Source: Melieria omissa
Lineage: Eukaryota > Arthropoda > Insecta > Diptera > Ulidiidae
Direction: 5' to 3'
Assembly (NCBI GenBank): GCA_963971225.1
Contig: OZ020270.1
Coordinates: 68,082,932 to 68,146,931 of the forward strand
Length of the DNA stretch: 64,000 nt
Positions 9,711 to 21,402 of the stretch are shown in pieces. The notes under the pieces were generated by a model, which did no database searches, was not told where the DNA came from, and saw nothing but the letters and a program-made list of their open reading frames with translations. Both the position numbers and the translations under genes were made by a program. How positions within the stretch are numbered: position 1 is the first letter of the stretch; every line of letters begins with the position of its first letter.

Positions 9711-10330
9711 GAAGCAATCGAAGTAGAAGTGAGTTGCCACCGTGAATCGTGATTTTATGTATAAAGGCAACTAAAAGTTTCGAAAACTGAGAACCATACG
9801 GAAGGATAATTGGGTGCTGTTCACTAAAGGCAAGAGTTGGTGCGTTAGCTAAGCGACCATTAATACGCATAACTTGTTCTTTATCCAAAAAGGGATTTAG
9901 AGTCAATATGCTGCTCTTAGAATTAAGTGGCTTTTGATTTAGAAGACAACTATATTCAGTTTGAAAGTGCGTTTTCTGTGAGAGAATTGTCAAGAATTTT
10001 CTGGTGTTATGGAGTTCTGCGTTGGACAGCACTATGGATGTATAGCCCTTAGAATTTTCTACAGGACAGTGAATTCGATAGTAAAACCGAAGCATATATG
10101 AGACCACTCGAAGAGCTCTCGAAAATGACGAAAATCTAGAGAGAATGTCTTCCTCAACATTTACGAGCAAGTTGTGTACTGCAACCTGTTTTGCTTCGAT
10201 TGAAGTTTCAAGATGAGTAGGGATAGAAGATGGCCACTCGGACCTATCCTTAACAAGCCAGGATGGGCCATGCCACCATAACGAATTCATACTTAAGGCC
10301 TGGGGAGTAAGGCCGCGACTACAAAATTTT
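9711..10330 (-). pseudogene. BEL1 pol: RNase H end to integrase N-terminus
   Basis: The frame carries CSRGLTPQALSMNSLWWHGP, the conserved BEL block after RNase H, then the linker and the start of integrase (NGRLANAPTL, HPIILPYGSQFSKLL, HKITIHGG). It is out of frame with the RT/RNase H part, and the junction near 10320-10340 lacks the expected residues between VANRVSKI and CSRGL, so bases are deleted there. The right-hand flank of the hAT insertion ends it at 9711. Confidence 0.75.
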
Positions 10331-11836
10331 GCTAACACGATTAGCAACGAAGGTAGTCCATGTGGATGGTGTTTTTCGAAGCCATGACAAAACAATTGTT
10401 GAATCAGTCCAGCAGAAGACATCGTTGACTTTAATATCAATTTCGGGTAGGAGTGAATCGAGAATATCACATAGAAGTACTGCACCGCATAGTTCTAATC
10501 TTGGCAACGAAACAGTTTTGACTGGAGCTACTTTTGTTTTCGATGTAAGTAAGTGGGAGTAGAAAATAGTAGATGATTTACGGATACGTATGAAAATCGC
10601 CGCCCCGTATGCTTTCTCGGAAGCATCGGAGAAAGCATGAATTTGAACTTCATCTTGTAAAGAATAGTTCACGCATCTCGGTAACTTAATCAGGTTTATA
10701 TGCATATATCCGTCTAAAAACTGTTGCCATTTTTGTTCAATGGGTTTAGAAAGACAATCGTCCCAACCTATATTCTCAAGCCAGACCAGTTGCATTAAAT
10801 TTTTAGCAACAATAACTACAGGTGCAAGCCATCCGACAGGGTCAAACAATTTAGCAATCATGGAGAGAAGTTCCCTTTTGGTGTGTGAATCCTTTCGCTC
10901 AATAGCAGGAGCCTTGAAAAAGAACTTATCAGTACAGGCGTTCCAACGTACCCCTAAATCCTTTGTAGAACTGGAATCTTCGAAGTTTAAGAATTCTTCC
11001 TTTAATAGGTGCTCTTTCGGAAGGTCCGCTAGAATTTCTTTGCGATTTGAAGTCCATTTTCTTAAGGAAAGTCCAGCACCATGTAAAGTGGCGATGAGTT
11101 CATTTCGAGCCTTTATAGCGGAAGGCAAATCGTGCGCACCGGCGAGAACATCGTCAACATACATGGATCGTCGAAGAATATGTGTGGCAAGGCGATAAGT
11201 GTCTTGACAATCAAGTTGACAAGCAAGTTGAAGGAGAGTGCGAATCGCAAGATATGGTGCGCAGTTGACACCAAAAGTTACCGTTTGTAATTCGTAATCC
11301 GAGACTTCCACATCGGTAGAAGAGCGATGTAGAATGCGTTGGAATGGACGATGCCTTGGGTCGACAAGAATTTGTCGATACATTTTCTGAATATCACTAT
11401 TGAAAACAAATCGAAAAAGTCTCCATCTTAGGAGAAGTAAAGCCAAGTCAGACTGTAGCGCCGGACCGACGTACAACACATCATTCAAACTATTACCATT
11501 GGAAGTTTTATTTGAAGCGTTAAAAACAACACGAAGTTTTGTTGTTAGACTTTCTGGTTTAATGACCGCATGATGCGGAAGATAACAATATGTGCCCAAA
11601 CTCTGATTTGAAGGTGGGTCGACTAACTTCATATGCGATAACTGCAAGTATTCGTCAACTACCTGGTCATATATAACTTTGAACTCGGGTTTTTTAAGAA
11701 GCGAAGCTTCGTTCCGAAGGAACTGCCGTAAAGCACTATTTCGAGAATCTCCCAAGCAAAGTTCGTTAGGATAATTAACTTTAAAAGGAAGAGAGACAAT
11801 GTATCTCCCATCTTCATTCCGCCGAGTAGTAGCCAT
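10319..11836 (-). pseudogene. BEL1 reverse transcriptase and RNase H
   Basis: About 505 codons. The BEL RT core includes NSDIQKMYRQILVD, YELQTVTFGVNCAPYLAIR and the catalytic YVDDVLAG. The Pao-type RNase H starts at VQIHAFSDASEKAYGAAIF and includes SLPRLELCGAVLL and FCWTDSTIVLSWL. It is in the same frame as the upstream gag/protease part, separated only by a TGA at 11849. These enzymes copy element RNA into cDNA. Confidence 0.85.
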
Positions 11837-11848
11837 GTAGTTGTCCTC

Positions 11849-13993
11849 TCACCATTGATCAGCATCCGATAGAATCCTTTTCCTAGGGGGTTCTTCAATT
11901 TCCCAAAAGCGAGAAAGAATTTTGTCCAACCCAGAATCCGTTGAGATGTCCACCTTCGTTGTAAAACACCTGACTTCGGAATCCGGAATGGAGCCAATAA
12001 GAGTCCATCCGAAAACGGTTTGCTGAGCTGTCAGACTTCCGAGTAGATTGCGATAAATTCCATGGAGCACCACCTGTGGGTACAAATCAGCGCCGATAAG
12101 GACGTCTATGGCGGAAGTCCTCCAAAAGTCTCCGTCTGCCCAATTAAGGTTCGGTAGTTTATGACGTATTCCTGAATCGACTGTACAGGATGGCAAATTT
12201 CCAGTGATTTGCGGGAGTACGAAAGCGAGGGCTTCGATTTTCACGTTTGGATCCGTAGGTGATCCGAGAACAAATGAGCTAAGTCGATTAGCGCTTGCAG
12301 AAAACGATTGATTAACCCCAGATATACTGGCTTGTGTAGCAAACGTAGGCAAGTTAATCAATTTACGAAGGCGATCCGAAATGAAAGATGCTTCTGATCC
12401 TGGATCAATTAAAGCCCTAGCAGAATAATTGGTATTCAAATGGCAAATGTAGATTTGCGCTGTACCTAAAAGTACACGTTGGTTTCGAGGAAACGCAAGA
12501 TTCGGAGAATCACTATTCGAAGATATTTTAGTAGTGGACTGTATTTTTTGATGGAAGCTATGATGCTCACTCGTTTGAGCTACGGAAGAAGTAGAAGGCT
12601 GATTGGAGCGAAGCCCCGAAGAAGTACCCGAAGGTTGAAATTCTGGCGCGGTGGAGCGTAACTCGGACGACGCAGCCACTCTAGAAGTAGCAGAAGTAGT
12701 GTTAGTGGGACGTAATCCCGACTGCGTCTTCGTAGAAGAAGGTGATTCGCGATGTAACAACGTGTGATGGCGTTGATGACACACGGAACAATTGTAGGCG
12801 CTTTTACAATCCTTTAATTGATGGCCTTTCGATAGGCAATTTAAACAGCACTGAAAACGCTTAACACTGGAAAACCGATCGCAAACTTGCATGTTAAGAA
12901 AACGTTTACAATTGCGCAATATGTGTGGTTGCTTGCAAAGAACACAGCTTGGATCAACCACATTCGCGTGAAAAGTATGTGTAAGTCGTTTAGAACCGCT
13001 AACCTCGCTAGATGCCGGCCTGTTCGAATTTGATTTGTTGGAAGTAGAAGTCTTTAACTCATCGACGCATTCGAGAGTTCGGTATCGCGTAGTAAGAAAC
13101 TCGTCAAGTTCGCACCACTTTGGTAAAGCAGATTTGTCTTTAACACCTTGCTCCCAAAAAGCAATAGTGCGTTGAGGTAAACGCTGCAAACACATATAAA
13201 CAATGATTGGATCCCAATCGGAGGTACTGACCTCGTATAATTTTAGCGAATTCAAACAATTATTAATGCCGCGTTGCAAACTCTTAAGCCCAGAACCAGT
13301 TTCAGAAGAAAGAGCTGGTAAGTCAAAAAGAAGTTTAATTTGAGCATTAACTAAAATTCGTTTATTATTAAAGGCCTCGTTTAAATTATTCCAAGCGAGC
13401 TCGAAACCTTCATTGGTGAGAGGGGACTTTCGAACTATTTCTCTCGCTTCTCCGCTCGTTTTCTAAATGAGGTGATACAATTTTTCGACATTACTCAAAC
13501 GACTGTTTCTTATGTATATGGCCGTAAATAAATCGCGGAAAGTTGGCCAAGACGTATAGTCACCTTTAAAAACTTCAATATCACAAGGCGGAAGTTTGAT
13601 ATTATGGGATGAAGTAGGCTCTGAAAAGGCAGAACCGTCAAGAGTAGAAGTATGGCGAAGACCGGATGAAGCGAGGTCGAAATCATGAATTCTCTCGTTA
13701 ATCTTCGCTAAGCATGAAACATATGTCCGATAGGTGCTGGTGTATTTCGCATCAACGACAGCGATATCATCAGCAGCACTTCTTTTAGTTTGTGATTCAA
13801 AATTAATCTGACACTTTTCATACTGGGCTTTTACGGTTGCCCACAACTCCTTTAGCTCAGAGCTTTGAATTTCCAAAGAAAATTTAGTATGACTAGTAGA
13901 GGGAGTTTCCGTGAAGGCAATCTCAAATTTGAAAATGCGATCAGACGCACGGGTAAAATCATCAAGCTTGGACATTGTGACGTGAATAAGCAA
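11849..13993 (-). pseudogene. BEL1 gag and aspartic protease
   Basis: Begins MLIHVTMSKLDDFTR. The capsid-like region contains LPPCDIEVFKGDYTSWPTF and FTAIYIRNSRLSNVEKLYHL, hallmarks of BEL gag. A TAG at 13463 interrupts, and the frame then continues. Zinc knuckles follow (CVLCKQPHILRNC, CLNCLSKGHQLKDC, CSVCHQRHH), then the pepsin-like domain (RVLLGTAQIYICHLN, ARALIDPGSEASFIS), where the active site reads DPG instead of DSG. The sequence runs in the same frame into RT, separated by TGA at 11849. Confidence 0.85.
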
Positions 13994-14680
13994 AAAAAAT
14001 TAAAAGTGAAGAAACGAGCAACCGGCTAAGTAAATCGAAATAGCCCAATGTGTATCACAACAAAGAATGCAATACCACAAACACAAAAAGGATGAACTCT
14101 ACGACGTAATAAAAAAGATCACAATTGAATTCAAAAAATAAGGCGTTTATTATTAAATGTAATAATATTATGCACTCACAATATATCAATAGTTATGTGC
14201 ACTTTATTCTCAATCAATTTATTTCACTAACGAAGAAAGGCTGAAGAATTTTGAAAAACAATTTAAAACTTCTATGTGTCACCTCGTACTAAATGTAGGG
14301 TGCACAGTGCATAAACGAATGCACAAAATCGAAAAATTTTATTTCACGTTCTTATGTACACACCAGCAATTGTTATTGCACTGCAATACGTACATACGCA
14401 CTTGTGGTTGTTGTTATACTTCTGATGGGCGCGTATGAAAGAATAGGGAAGAGCGTGAAAAGCAGCGAAAAAACAAAAAAAAACGCACGCGTAACTGTCA
14501 CACTGCGCTCATCTATGTATACCGAATACAGGGTTAGGAATTGTGCACGTAATAAAAGGCAAAGTATGTTAACCACGCACTGAGTATACCGTAAGTATAT
14601 AACCGGACCGTATCTGTATATATATATTACCGTATATATACATATATAACTGGATAAGTGTACCGTATTTGTTCGTATAT
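13994..14680 (-). mobile_element. BEL1 5' leader and partial LTR
   Basis: Non-coding, minus strand: an AT-rich TATA-like region (about 14600-14660), a GAAATAAAAT polyadenylation-like signal near 14335, then leader to the gag ATG. The LTR ends cannot be set because the partner LTR is not recognised; the outer part is interrupted at 14681. Confidence 0.45.
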
Positions 14681-15041
14681 GGGCATCTCCCAAAAAAGGT
14701 CCACCACGAGTGAAAAATTCAAATTGCTCAGAAAAACTTTTTATTATCCAATAATACAGCTTAAATATCTATATTTTATAAATGTAAAAGAATTTTTAAC
14801 TTTTTTTAATTTTTGACCGAAATATACTATACTACTGTAAAAGAAAAAAAAATTTTCTGAGCCTTTTGACGAATTATATGCACATTTTGTCGTTGCGTTT
14901 TTATCTTATTCAAGTAATATTATATTTTTCTTGTAATGCAAAAGTTTTCTACTAACAACAATCTTATGTATTAGAGAAAGCGAGAGAAAGTGGAGTTCGA
15001 AGAACGGAAGTTTGTTTAGTTTGCTTCTTCCTGTATCCTAT

Positions 15042-17087
15042 TGTCGCGTCCGTGCCCAAAAACCTTATTAGTTGTTGCCATTAGTGGACAAACTTTTCAA
15101 ATGCAAGTAGCTGTCAGTTTTTAAATAGGTGCATTGTTCCCGTTAGGAAAATATAATAATTGGTTCCCGGCAAAATCGGAAAAAAATTTTATGGGTGTTT
15201 CAAATTTGTCGCGTCCGTAACCGGAAGCTCTGAATCGATTCGACTGTTTTTCGATTTCCGGTAAATTTCCGCATTTCTTGAGATACAATTTTTTTTCAAA
15301 ATATCGACTCTCATTGAACATTTTAGCAATAAAATACAAGAAAATATCAAAAAAATAATTTTGGTTGAGAATAACAGCTTCATCAATTTTGTACGATATA
15401 TCGTACAATGGTGCGCAAAGGAGTAAAAATGCATGAAACTTTTTTTTGGTTTTTTTTTTTAATTTTATGAACAATTCATTGGCTTATTTGGTAAGAAAAT
15501 ATAAATTCAACAACAAAAATCAAAACGTGATTTCATTTTGATCGAAAACTATATAAATTATATATATAAACAATTGAGTAACATTTATCAGGCCTTATAA
15601 AACCGTTACTGCTGTTGCAAAGCCCTTTTCCCCTCAATAAAACACAAAATCAACTAAACACCATATAGCTTCGTAGAAAGATATAGCCGATTCTTATTAT
15701 CGTAGTGGGAGTGGCAAGTACTCATGTCTAACCTTACATAATCTGTGTCTGCCCAGTGAAACACAAAATCGTTAAGTAATTGTTATTTCTGAATAGAAAT
15801 AGTCAAACAGTCGAATTTTATTAGTCATACGATTTAGTGATGGGCGTGGCATTCAGGCAAACAGAAAAATTCGGTTACCAATTCCATAACTTAAAAAAAA
15901 ATGCTACATCACTTGCAACCTTTGCCTGCCATTTGTACGATAAATCGTACAAAGCTTTGCAACCCTTGTGTACAATACTATCGTATTCGTATATCGTATT
16001 CGTATATTCATTCGTATATCGTATTGTACGATATATCGTCCAATTTTTTAAAGGCTCGGGAAAAATATTTAGAAGCAAAAATTGTTAAATTTAATAAGTT
16101 TTATAAATCTACTGAGATTCAAACTTTGAAATTGTTTGTCTTTTTGCTACTAAAAAGTTTTACATATTTAAAAATTCCTCCTCAGAAGCATCGCATCGCA
16201 AAATTCTTGCAAAGAGCTGCTTACAAATCGCACTCACACTGTATAGCCACGGCTGTTGTGATTTATATTTTTAAACAGAATGGTAAAACATAACCTACTT
16301 AATAAGAATTTAAAAACCGTTTCATAAAAAAAACGTTCGCTGAAAAAACAAATCTTTAAAAAAATTGTACGATATATCATACAAATTTCCGGAAAAGGTT
16401 AATGAAAAATACTGTACAAATATGTCCAGCTAGTTAGTTAATTTAATTTAATTAATTTATTAAGTTATTTCTAGAACCAGTTTACTGCGATGTGATGAAT
16501 GAAAGGTGCATTGCTAATGTATGTAAGAGCTTTGCGCACGATATTAAACAAGATCTAATTCCAATAGAGTTCCTCAGGAAAATTAAATAAACCACACTAA
16601 GAACTTTTAACTTTATTTTTTCCTTATTTTGATTGCTGTAACTTGAATTTAACTTGTTATGTGTTATTTTTTATTAAAAGCTGAAGTGTTATAATGAAAA
16701 CCATTACTGTATTTAATAAGGGGAATACCCTTGGAAAAATTTGTCGCGTCCGTGATGTCGCGTCCGTATTCATGATATACCAAATTATTTTAAAATTAAG
16801 TTATCCTTTGACCTTCATTTGCATGTATATATATAAAAAAAAAGTTCCCAAAAATCGCTAAATTTTGTATATTTCTATAAGAGCTTCAAAAAAAAATCTT
16901 TTTTTTGTCGCGTCCGTTTCATTGCATAATTGCTTTTTATTTTGTACTAATTTGTACTAAATCTTTCCAATATATTTCTAAAATGTAGCACCATTTCAGC
17001 GCGTTAGAACACTAAAAAAACATATCGACTTTTTGTGTTTCTTTCTTGTTTTTGGTGTAATTGAAAGCGTGCGAATGTCGCGTCCGT
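15042..17087 (+). repeat. six dispersed copies of TGTCGCGTCCGT
   Basis: Exact 12-mers at 15042, 15207, 16742, 16756, 16906 and 17076, all on the plus strand, four of them in the last 350 bp. They are strikingly CG-rich in an AT-rich background. They look like protein-binding sites, possibly for a transposase; that is inference. Confidence 0.85.
15389..16384. repeat. four copies of a 20-bp palindrome
   Basis: TTGTACGATATATCGTACAA is perfect at 15389-15408. Single-mismatch copies lie at 15933-15952, 16024-16043 and 16365-16384. They occur only inside this element and resemble dimeric binding sites. Confidence 0.85.
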
Positions 17088-17104
17088 GCCACTGGGAGAT
17101 GCCC

Positions 17105-17422
17105 ATATATAAAATCACATAGAAAAAAAATGTAGACGCGCGAAATAATATGTATATAATGCTCAATGCTCAACAAATTAACTAGAGGTATATATCGGTC
17201 AACGCACCTGTTATCTGATTGCCGCAGTTGAGATGATGAAAATGATGTTGATGTGCACAATGATGTGTGGAGAGGAAGATGGCGGTTGGGAAGATTGATA
17301 CAGGCTGGATGCTGTGTTTCGCACAATTAATCCAAGATTTCCGTAGAAAGCCAAGGCAACCGCCGTTTTTGAATTGCAGACGTAGATCTGACCGGACGAA
17401 GTATCCGGCTCGAAGGACCAAA
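17105..17422. other. remnant between unclassified element and gypsy LTR
   Basis: AT-rich, no gene. It starts ATATATAAAAT and may be the outer part of the BEL1 LTR. A roughly 40-bp stretch near 17165-17215 matches, inverted, 5997-6043 on the other side of BEL1. Confidence 0.35.
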
Positions 17423-17849
17423 TGTTGGGGGTTGTCGGCACGGGGAAGCAAAAGAAATGAAAATGCAAATGGATTAATAAAACTTGGCAGCACAAGTAAC
17501 AAATGCAGTTGTGGCTCGATACTTACTGTGGCTTAGAGGGGACACCACTCAAAGGCGAAAATGCTATATTAAATTCAACGTAGAGCGAAATCCAACCAAT
17601 CCAAAAAAATGAAAATCCAATCGATGTGGGATGTAGTGAGGCGTTTATTTGCGGTAAAGAAACGGTGCTATTGCGTTGCGGTCTAAGATGCAAGTAAGTA
17701 AAGCAAACACGCAAAGGCCGAAGCTGTGGGTGCCGCTCAACAAAAGAGAGAAAGCTTTTATGTTGATAACGGCTTACAAAAAAATGCATACAAACGGAAT
17801 AGAGATGTTACAAGCGGAGACATTGATAGGAGGAGTTTTGGCCTAAACA
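17423..17849 (-). mobile_element. 3' LTR of the gypsy element
   Basis: 427 bp, TGTTGGGGG to CCTAAACA (plus-strand order), nearly identical to the solo LTR at 5386-5811. Unlike that copy, no polypurine tract adjoins its inner edge; the integrase frame runs straight into it. Confidence 0.8.
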
Positions 17850-18959
17850 GACTTGTTCGCCCCGAACAAGTGCCGAGGCTCCGCTGTGATGAGGCGCCAG
17901 ACGCTCCAAATGGACTACCTTCAGCTTAGCGCCTCTATTGCTGCAACGTTGAATCCTGTATACCACGTCGTTAGTCCTAGTCACGACTTCGTACGGTCCT
18001 TCCCATGACGCTTGAAGATTCGGAGACAAACCTTTCCTCTGCTGCGGGTTGTAGAGCATTACCAAATCGCCTTCTTGGAACCCTGCTGAGTTGGCCCGTA
18101 GATCGTATCTGGCTTTCGCCTCATCGCTGACCAGTTTGGTGCGGCCCCTTATAAACTGGTGAATTTCCTCCAGTTCCGCCCGCTTATTGACCACGTAGTC
18201 CGTCTTAGCGCCTCGCGTTGTGCTGACTACCCCGAACTTCAAGTCAGCGGGTAACCGCAACTCTGTGCCGAACACTGCTCGGGCTGGATTGAGTGATGTC
18301 GTGTCGTGCGGGGCTGACCTATACGCCATCAGGAACAGGGGGATATGCGTGTCCCAATCCTTTTGATTCCTGCCTACCACTTTCCGCAGGTATTCCTCCA
18401 GTGTCCGGTTAAAGCGTTCCACCATGCCGTCGGACTGTGGGTGCAAAGGAGTGGTACGCGTTTTCTTTATCCCCAGCAGCTCACACACTTCCTTGAATGC
18501 CGCAGACTCGAAATTCCGGCCTTGATCTGAGTGCAACTCCAACGGAACTCCGAACCTGGCTACCCAGTTGTTTACCAGCTTTTCCGAGATCGTAGTGGCC
18601 TCCTGGTTAGGAATAGGGTACACTTCGGCCCATTTGCTGAAGTAATCCATTACAACCAGCACATATTTGTTGCCTTGACTGCTAGTTGGGAATGGGCCGG
18701 CGACGTCCATAGCAATCCGCTCGAAGGGCGCTCCCACGTTGTACTGCTGCATGCGGCCTCGAGATTTTCTTGTCGGCCCTTTCGCGGCTGAACATCGGTC
18801 GCAGCTCTTAATCCACTCGGCTACAGACTCCTGACATCCTACCCAGTAGAATCGTCTTTTTATTTTGGCGACGGTTTTGGTGATACCCAGGTGCCCTCCA
18901 CTGGAGTCGTTATGGTATGCCTCAATGACCTCGTTGATTCTGCATTTCGGCACTACCAT
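17850..18959 (-). pseudogene. gypsy integrase
   Basis: Shows the HHCC zinc domain (YHNDSSGGHLGITK ... CDRCSAAKG) and the DDE core: MDVAGPFPTSSQG, LHSDQGRNFES and the Glu of DGMVERFNRTLEEYL. The C-terminal domain includes LVMLYNPQQRKGLSPNLQ and WEGPYEVV. The N-terminus is separated from RNase H by a one-base shift near 18960. The frame ends inside the LTR (17808), so the natural stop is lost. Confidence 0.85.
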
Positions 18960-18960
18960 T

Positions 18961-20107
18961 AGGGAGTTGCTGGTTCTTCAGCCGCAGACTTTTCCACTGT
19001 GCCCAGTAAGTCTTAGCGATTGGGCTTTCACCGACCACCTCCTGCCAGTCTGGACGTGCGCCTTGCTTCTTGCCTTCGATGATTTTTGCAAGATACGCAT
19101 CCTCATGCTGGTCCTTTTGCAGCCTCTCCGCAGACCACCCTTCCTCTGGCATAACGCTTACCAACCGGACGTCCACTATCTGTTCTTTGCTTTCGGCTCG
19201 CGAGCACGGCCTGCATTCGACTTTGCACGGACGGCGTGACAAGGCATCGGCATTTCCATGGCTACTGCCCTTGCGATGCTCTATCGTGTTGTCGTAGCTC
19301 TGCAGTCGCTCGATCCACCGCGCCAATTGCCCTTCAGGATCCTTAAAGTTCACGAGCCATCTCAATGCCGCATGATCTGTGCGCAGGCGAAACCTTTGTC
19401 CATACAGATATTTGTGGAAGTATTTTACGCAGTCCAATACCGCCAGCAGTTCTCTCCGTGTCACACAGTAGTTGCGTTCCGGTTTCGATAGAACCCTACT
19501 GTAGTACGCTATCACTTCTTCCTGGCCGTCTATTATCTGTGATAGCACACCGCCAATACTATTCCCGCTTGCATCTGTATCCAGCACAAACATCTCCCCA
19601 GGCACGGGGAAGGGCAGAATTGGAGCACTGCACAGTTTTTCCTTCAGACGTGCAAAAGCCTGTTCCTGCTCCTCGTTCCACTCGAAAGCTTGGTTCTTTT
19701 TCGTCAGTTTGTGCAAGCTGCTGGTTATGTTCGCGAATCCCGGAACAAATCGGCGGTAGTATGTGCACAGGCCCAGGAAACTGCGGAGTTCGTGTAGATT
19801 GCGTGGTCGGGGCCACTCCTTCACCGCCGTGATCTTGCCTTCGTCCGTATGTACTCCGCGAACGGAAACCGTGTGACCCAGATATTTGACCTCTTTTTGA
19901 AAAAGCGAGCACTTCTTTGGGTTGAGTTTAAGCCCGGCTTTCTGTATTTGCTCAAATACCTCCTTCAGCTTTTCCAGGTGGTTGTCGAAGCTTTTGCCCA
20001 TCACGATCATGTCGTCGAGGTATACCAGACACGTCCGCCAATGCAGCCCTTTCAGCACACGTTCCATTAGCCGCTCGAATGTTGCTGGTGCGTTGCAGAG
20101 TCCAAAT
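18961..20107 (-). pseudogene. gypsy RT thumb region and RNase H
   Basis: Begins at MERVLKGLHWRTCLVYLDDM, with the catalytic YLDDM, and continues through the RT connection (RSFLGLCTYYRRFVPGF) into RNase H (LDTDASGNSIGGVLSQ, YCVTRRELLAVLDCVKYF, RLRTDHAALRWL). It is frame-shifted from the upstream RT part at about 20107 and from integrase at about 18960. Confidence 0.85.
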
Positions 20108-21402
20108 GGCCGTCATGGTGAACTGCCACAAACCGTCGCCAACACTAAAAGCCGTTTTCTCCTTGTCCTTGTCTGCAAGCTCTACCTGCCAATAGCCGCT
20201 GCGTAAATCGAGTGTGGAAAACCACTGTGTGCCTGACAGTGTTTCCAGGGTGTCATCGATCCGAGGTAGTGGATAGCTGTCCTTCTTAGTCACGTCATTG
20301 AGCTTTCGATAGTCCACACAAAATCGGGTACTGCCATCCTTTTTCTTGACTAGCGCGACCGGCGAGCACCAAGGACCTGACGAAGGCTCTATGACCTTTT
20401 CTTTATGCATGTTTTCAATCAAATTTGTGATCTCTTCCCTCTTGGTCAGAGGAACTCGTCTTGGCGGTTGGCGAATCGATTTTGCACTTCCGGTGTCGAT
20501 GTTGTGCTTCACTATGGCTGTTCTTCCGCCTGCTTCTGCCGAAAATATTGACCCATAGTGCTGCAGGAGTGACCTCGCCTTCTGTTTCTGCTTGGCCGTC
20601 AACTCGCTGCTCCACTGGTTCTCCTGCGGTATGGCGTCTATGTTAAAACCGCTCGTCTTATTACCTCCAGGTCGGCTACTCTCGCAATTGACCACTGCTA
20701 CAGCTTCCTTACACTCGCCAATTACCTCATATTTCCCGGCATATCTGGGTGCATTCAGGGGGTTCAGTATTCTGACTGGTATTCTGCCATTTTTAGGTTC
20801 CACTAATGTACGTCCGATGATGATGTTGTCGTGTCCTTGTTTCGGTGCTTCTACAACCCACAGCCGACTCGCCCCATCGTCCTCGTCCACCTTTGCCCAC
20901 ACAATCGCCTCAGAATTCGCTGGTATCCTCCTGTGTTGACACGATACAACCTTCCTTACCGCCACGCTTCGCTCATAGCCGGTGTGCAGCGGGAATTCAA
21001 CGTTGGCATATCTCAGCACATTTTCCTTCAGGTCCAGCGTAAAACCGTGCCTAATCATGAAATCCACGCCGATAATCACGTCGTCCATTATATCCGCGAC
21101 GATGAACTCATGTTCCAGGCTGCTGGTGCCGATAGCAATCGTTTTTGTAACTTTCCCTCTCACCGGCGCGCGCTCGCCAGTCGTAGTCCGCAGCTGTATG
21201 CCATGCAGCGGTTCCCAGTTCTTCAGCAGCTTCCTTTTTATAATCGAATATGACGCTCCAGTATCCAATGTCAACGCGAACAACTTTCCATCTATCCTTC
21301 CTTCAATTGTCAAGCTGCTGGGCTGTCGTTTCAGCTGTGAGACAAGGATGGTGGGGCGGCAGATTGTGGGGATCAGCTCACGCCCCTTTGGGCTGACCCG
21401 TT
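20108..21402 (-). pseudogene. gypsy protease and RT fingers/palm
   Basis: Starts in the -1 frame relative to gag. The retropepsin motif is LTLDTGASYSIIKRK with VIIGVDFMIRHG downstream. RT begins around FNIDAIPQENQWSSELTAKQ and shows SPVALVKKKDGSTRFCVDYR and FSTLDLRSGYWQVELADKDK. The frame degrades at WQFTMTAIWTL near 20107, where a one-base change breaks the motif normally following WQFT. Confidence 0.85.

Larger units (their letters stand above)
6115..14690 (-). mobile_element. BEL/Pao LTR retrotransposon BEL1 (decayed)
   Basis: Minus-strand order is leader/LTR (right), gag with zinc knuckles, pepsin-like protease, RT, RNase H, integrase, then an extra ORF. Gag, protease and RT share one reading frame broken by in-frame stops at 13463 and 11849. 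A deletion with frameshift lies near 10320-10340, and another stop at 7541 in integrase. A hAT element (7989-9710) sits in integrase. The 3' LTR could not be identified on the left, and the 5' LTR is itself interrupted at 14681. Confidence 0.8.
14681..17104. mobile_element. unclassified 2.4-kb element with short inverted ends
   Basis: Ends are perfect 12-bp inverted repeats GGGCATCTCCCA (14681-14692) and TGGGAGATGCCC (17093-17104), with ATAT on both outer sides as a possible 4-bp target duplication. The interior is AT-rich without a convincing protein. It carries six same-strand copies of TGTCGCGTCCGT and four copies of a 20-bp palindrome. The composition differs from BEL1 around it. I cannot place it in a superfamily; possibilities are a non-autonomous cut-and-paste element with subterminal binding sites, or unrelated inverted ends. 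Confidence 0.5.

Noticed and set aside
15901..16293. 130-codon frame inside the unclassified element
   Set aside because: Overlaps a low-complexity TATCGTATTCGTA run and the palindromes; no domain, so not called a gene.
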